From positions 24,441 through 88,440 of the forward strand of contig QXXF01000024.1 of NCBI GenBank assembly GCA_009911365.1: a stretch of DNA of 64,000 nucleotides. The letters run 5' to 3'. Positions 61,865 to 64,000 of this stretch are shown here, one piece after another. Made by a program: the position numbers and the translations under genes. This DNA comes from Clostridiales bacterium. Its GTDB lineage: Bacteria; Bacillota; Clostridia; Peptostreptococcales; Anaerovoracaceae. The notes below the pieces were generated by a model. The model did not search any database and was not told the DNA's origin. It saw only the letters and a program-made list of their open reading frames with translations. Each line of letters starts with the position of its first letter. Position 1 is the first letter of the stretch.

Positions 61865-62350
61865 ATGAATATCATTGTAGTAGTAGACGAGAATTGGAAT
61901 ATTGGCAGGGATGGCGGATTGCTGGTCCACCTTCCCGGAGATTTGAAATATTTTAAAGAAAAGACCCTGGGGAAAACCGTAGTGGTCGGCAGAAAGACAC
62001 TGGAGTCCTTTCCGGGTTCAAAGCCTTTGCCAGGCAGGAGAAACATCGTGCTCACCAGAAAAGAGCGCTACAAGCCCGAGGGTTGTGAAACCTGCGCTTC
62101 AAAAGAAGAATTGACGCGGCTGCTTGGAAATGACACAAAGGATGTTTTTATTTGCGGAGGGCAGAACGTTTATGGGCAGTTCCTCGAGGAGTGCGACCGA
62201 TATTTCGTGACGAAGATTTACGCTGCTTTTGACGCGGATCGTTCTTTCCCGGAACTGGACAGCAGGCAGGATCTGGAGATCGTGTGGAAAAGCGATACGC
62301 AGGAAGAAAACGGGATCAATTATCAATTTTTTGAATATAAAAGGAAGTAA
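61865..62350 (+). CDS. folA: Dihydrofolate reductase
   Basis: Reduces dihydrofolate to tetrahydrofolate with NADPH. It is 161 residues with the typical N-terminus (VVDENWNIGRDGGLLVHLPG), TVVVGRKTLESFP and FICGGQNVYGQFL. An Asp in the substrate pocket is expected in LPGDLKYF. It sits between thyA and rlmB, three bases before the latter. Confidence 0.95.
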   Translation: MNIIVVVDENWNIGRDGGLLVHLPGDLKYFKEKTLGKTVVVGRKTLESFPGSKPLPGRRNIVLTRKERYKPEGCETCASKEELTRLLGNDTKDVFICGGQNVYGQFLEECDRYFVTKIYAAFDADRSFPELDSRQDLEIVWKSDTQEENGINYQFFEYKRK

Positions 62351-62352
62351 AA

Positions 62353-63081
62353 ATGGCAGATATCATTACAGGCAGAAACGCGGTCATGGAGGCTTTAAAA
62401 AGCAACCGAGAAATCGAAAAAATAACAGTGGGAAAAGGAACTGAGGGATCGATCAAAAAAATCGTCGGCATGGCGAAAGATAAAAAGATCCCGATTTATT
62501 ACACTGAAAAATCCGCGTTGGACAGAATCGCGGGGAACAGCGCGCATCAAGGAGTGGCGGCGCAGGTTTCTCAATACACTTATTGTCAGGTGGAGGACAT
62601 CCTGCAGCGGGCCAATTCCAAAGGTGAAGAGCCATTCATCATTGTGCTGGACGGACTGGAAGACCCGCATAACCTGGGGGCCATCATGCGGACAGCCGAG
62701 TGCTGCGGCGCTCATGGCATCGTGATTCCAAAGCGGCGTTCTGTCGGGATCACGGAAACCGTGGTCAAAGCTTCTGCGGGGGCAGTGGAATATATGCTTT
62801 GTGCGAAGGTTTCCAATATCGCTCAGACTATAGACCGTCTGAAGGAAAAAGGCGTGTGGGTGGCGGCCTGCCATATGGAGGGACAGGCGTACACCAAGCA
62901 GGATCTAAAAGGGAGCCTGGCACTGGTCATTGGCGGCGAAGGAGCGGGGATCAGCAGGTTAGCGCGGGAAAAGTGTGACTTTCAGGTGTCCATCCCCATG
63001 AAGGGGAAGATTTCATCTTTGAATGCGTCAAACGCGGCAGCGATTTTAATGTATGAGGTATTAAGGCAGCGTGAAGGATAA
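62353..63081 (+). CDS. rlmB: 23S rRNA (guanosine-2'-O-)-methyltransferase
   Basis: A SPOUT/TrmH-family enzyme of 242 residues that methylates G2251 of 23S rRNA. The N-terminal substrate-binding domain starts ITGRNAVMEALKSNREI. The knotted catalytic domain has DGLEDPHNLGAIMRTAECCG, VIGGEGAGISRL and SLNASNAAAILMYE. AAGGAAG precedes ATG 62353. It overlaps sigH by 11 bp, the conserved order in Firmicutes. Confidence 0.95.
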   Translation: MADIITGRNAVMEALKSNREIEKITVGKGTEGSIKKIVGMAKDKKIPIYYTEKSALDRIAGNSAHQGVAAQVSQYTYCQVEDILQRANSKGEEPFIIVLDGLEDPHNLGAIMRTAECCGAHGIVIPKRRSVGITETVVKASAGAVEYMLCAKVSNIAQTIDRLKEKGVWVAACHMEGQAYTKQDLKGSLALVIGGEGAGISRLAREKCDFQVSIPMKGKISSLNASNAAAILMYEVLRQREG

Positions 63082-63679
63082 ATGTTACGCTAAGCTGACG
63101 GACGAGCAGCTGGTACAGCGGGTCCAGGAAGGCGATCTGGACGCAGAAGAGTATTTGATACGAAAATATAAAGACGTGGTGCGGGCCAGGTCGCGTTTGT
63201 ATTTTATCGTGGGAGCGGATGGTGAAGACGTGGTGCAGGAAGGCATGATCGGCTTGTTTCGGGCGATCAAAAGTTATGATCGGGAAAAAGAGGCGGCGTT
63301 TCATACTTTCGCGGAAATGTGCATCAACCGACAGATTTTGACAGCGATCCGTCAGGCCAGCAGGCGGAAACATTCGCCGCTCAACACGTCCATTTCCCTG
63401 AACAAACCACTGTCCGAAGAAGATCAGGACGGGACGCTGGAAGAAACGCTGCGTTCTGACAGTAATTCGGATCCAGAAGCCCAGCTGATGCTGAAAGACG
63501 TAGCAGAACTGATCATTGGGAACGAAGGGAAAATTTTCAGTCCTTTTGAACAGCAGGTATGGGATGAATACCGTCAAGGGAAGGATTATCGGCAAATCGC
63601 GGAGACTCTAGGAAAAAGCGTGAAAGCTGTGGATAATGCTATTCAGCGGACAAAGAAAAAAATTATCGCTTATTTATAA
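63071..63679 (+). CDS. sigH: Sporulation/transition-state sigma factor sigma-H
   Basis: The sigma factor for early sporulation and stationary-phase genes, 202 residues. Region 2 is GDLDAEEYLIRKYKDVVR and DGEDVVQEGMIGLFRAIKSY, then FHTFAEMCINRQILTAIRQA. Region 4 includes YRQIAETLGKSVKAVDNAIQ. The start is GTG 63071, inside the end of rlmB. tRNA-Thr and tuf follow. Confidence 0.95.
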   Translation: MKDKCYAKLTDEQLVQRVQEGDLDAEEYLIRKYKDVVRARSRLYFIVGADGEDVVQEGMIGLFRAIKSYDREKEAAFHTFAEMCINRQILTAIRQASRRKHSPLNTSISLNKPLSEEDQDGTLEETLRSDSNSDPEAQLMLKDVAELIIGNEGKIFSPFEQQVWDEYRQGKDYRQIAETLGKSVKAVDNAIQRTKKKIIAYL

Positions 63680-63719
63680 GAATAAATCGTAAATTAGGTA
63701 ATTTCCAGTGTTTAAGCTG

Positions 63720-63748
63720 TTGACATAGCTTGTAAAATATAGTAACAT
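63720..63748 (+). promoter_or_regulatory. Promoter of tRNA-Thr
   Basis: Perfect TTGACA (63720-63725), 17-bp spacer, TAACAT (63743-63748), 15 bp before the tRNA. Confidence 0.75.
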
Positions 63749-63763
63749 AGGATTAATTGATGT

Positions 63764-63840
<77 letters not shown>

Positions 63841-63851
63841 ATTTTTTTATA

Positions 63852-63896
63852 ATTCCGGAATTATCGTTGTTCGATATTTCCGGAATTTCAACAAAG
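63852..63896 (+). repeat. Dispersed palindromic repeat, copy G (left half only)
   Basis: The left hairpin CCGGAATTATCG...CGATATTTCCGG (63855-63883) has one mismatch and is followed by AATTTCAACAAAG, which matches the join of copies A and F. The right hairpin is missing. It lies 32 bp before tuf. Confidence 0.65.
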
Positions 63897-63927
63897 AGGA
63901 CATACATTTATAGGGAGGAATCGGAAA

Positions 63928-64000
63928 ATGGCAAAACAAAAGTTTGAAAGAAACAAACCGCATATCAATATCGGGACCATCGGCCACGTGGACCATGGAA
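63928..64000 (+). CDS. tuf: Elongation factor Tu (5' end)
   Basis: The first 24 codons of EF-Tu before the window ends. [20 protein letters not shown] and the following VDHG belong to the start of the GTP-binding P-loop region. GGGAGGAA precedes ATG 63928. Confidence 0.97.
   Translation, partial: MAKQKFERNKPHINIGTIGHVDHG

Overview
This window looks like chromosome of a spore-forming, anaerobic member of the Firmicutes (class Clostridia). It carries spoIIGA, pro-sigE, sigG and sigH, a stand-alone Spo0A-type DNA-binding protein, FabK-type fatty acid synthesis, an AddB nuclease subunit and strong purine-rich ribosome binding sites, with TTG and GTG starts common. The genus cannot be fixed from the sequence alone. 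Nearly all genes lie on the + strand. There is no CRISPR array, integrase or complete insertion sequence.

Layout. 1-4.1 kb: the end of a Leu/Gly heptad-repeat surface protein, a CMD-cupin protein, an Rpn-type nuclease pseudogene and a recombination scar. 4.1-13 kb: a chemoreceptor, a two-component system, spoIIGA-sigE behind a Spo0A-type promoter, and a broken chemoreceptor. 13.3-19.6 kb: a nuclease-like protein, argCJBD behind a candidate ARG box, and sigG. 19.8-22.5 kb: an apparently orphan cobalamin riboswitch, a complete tiny gene for a 51-residue peptide, two XRE regulators and an ECF-like sigma factor. 22.6-28.6 kb: a fatty acid operon (fabK-fabD-fabG-fabF-fabZ) ending in a MarR regulator fused to a FabK/nitronate-monooxygenase-like flavin barrel, with a FabT-like operator at its promoter. 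28.6-33.8 kb: addB, a ferredoxin-nitroreductase, a Spo0A_C protein and tRNA-Ala. 34-42 kb: a giant 11-residue-repeat coiled-coil protein overlapping a signal peptidase with a long cytosolic extension, xpt, and a BMP-type nucleoside ABC transporter. 42.3-47.3 kb: an FMN riboswitch with an MFS transporter, a hidden type I toxin-antitoxin candidate, an ECF S-component, an aminotransferase and a membrane LuxR regulator. 47.3-58 kb: an esterase lipoprotein, a TetR pseudogene, a chemoreceptor with a zinc-binding-type sensor, nadABC, DJ-1 and PHP proteins, and a G5-M23 peptidase. 58-64 kb: cysE-cysS-mrnC-thyA-folA-rlmB-sigH, tRNA-Thr and the start of tuf.

Three signals stand out. The first is the MarR-flavin-barrel fusion, which may couple regulation of fatty acid synthesis to a flavin or ligand state. 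The second is a family of seven dispersed two-hairpin repeats, mostly 20-50 bp upstream of start codons and all in the sense direction. The third is a 26-codon membrane peptide facing a convergent small RNA (43.86-44.07 kb), with the layout of a type I toxin-antitoxin locus. Decay is visible in three pseudogenes, each carrying an in-frame TAG, and in the orphan riboswitch leader. All functional statements rest on motif recognition and gene context; no database search was run.
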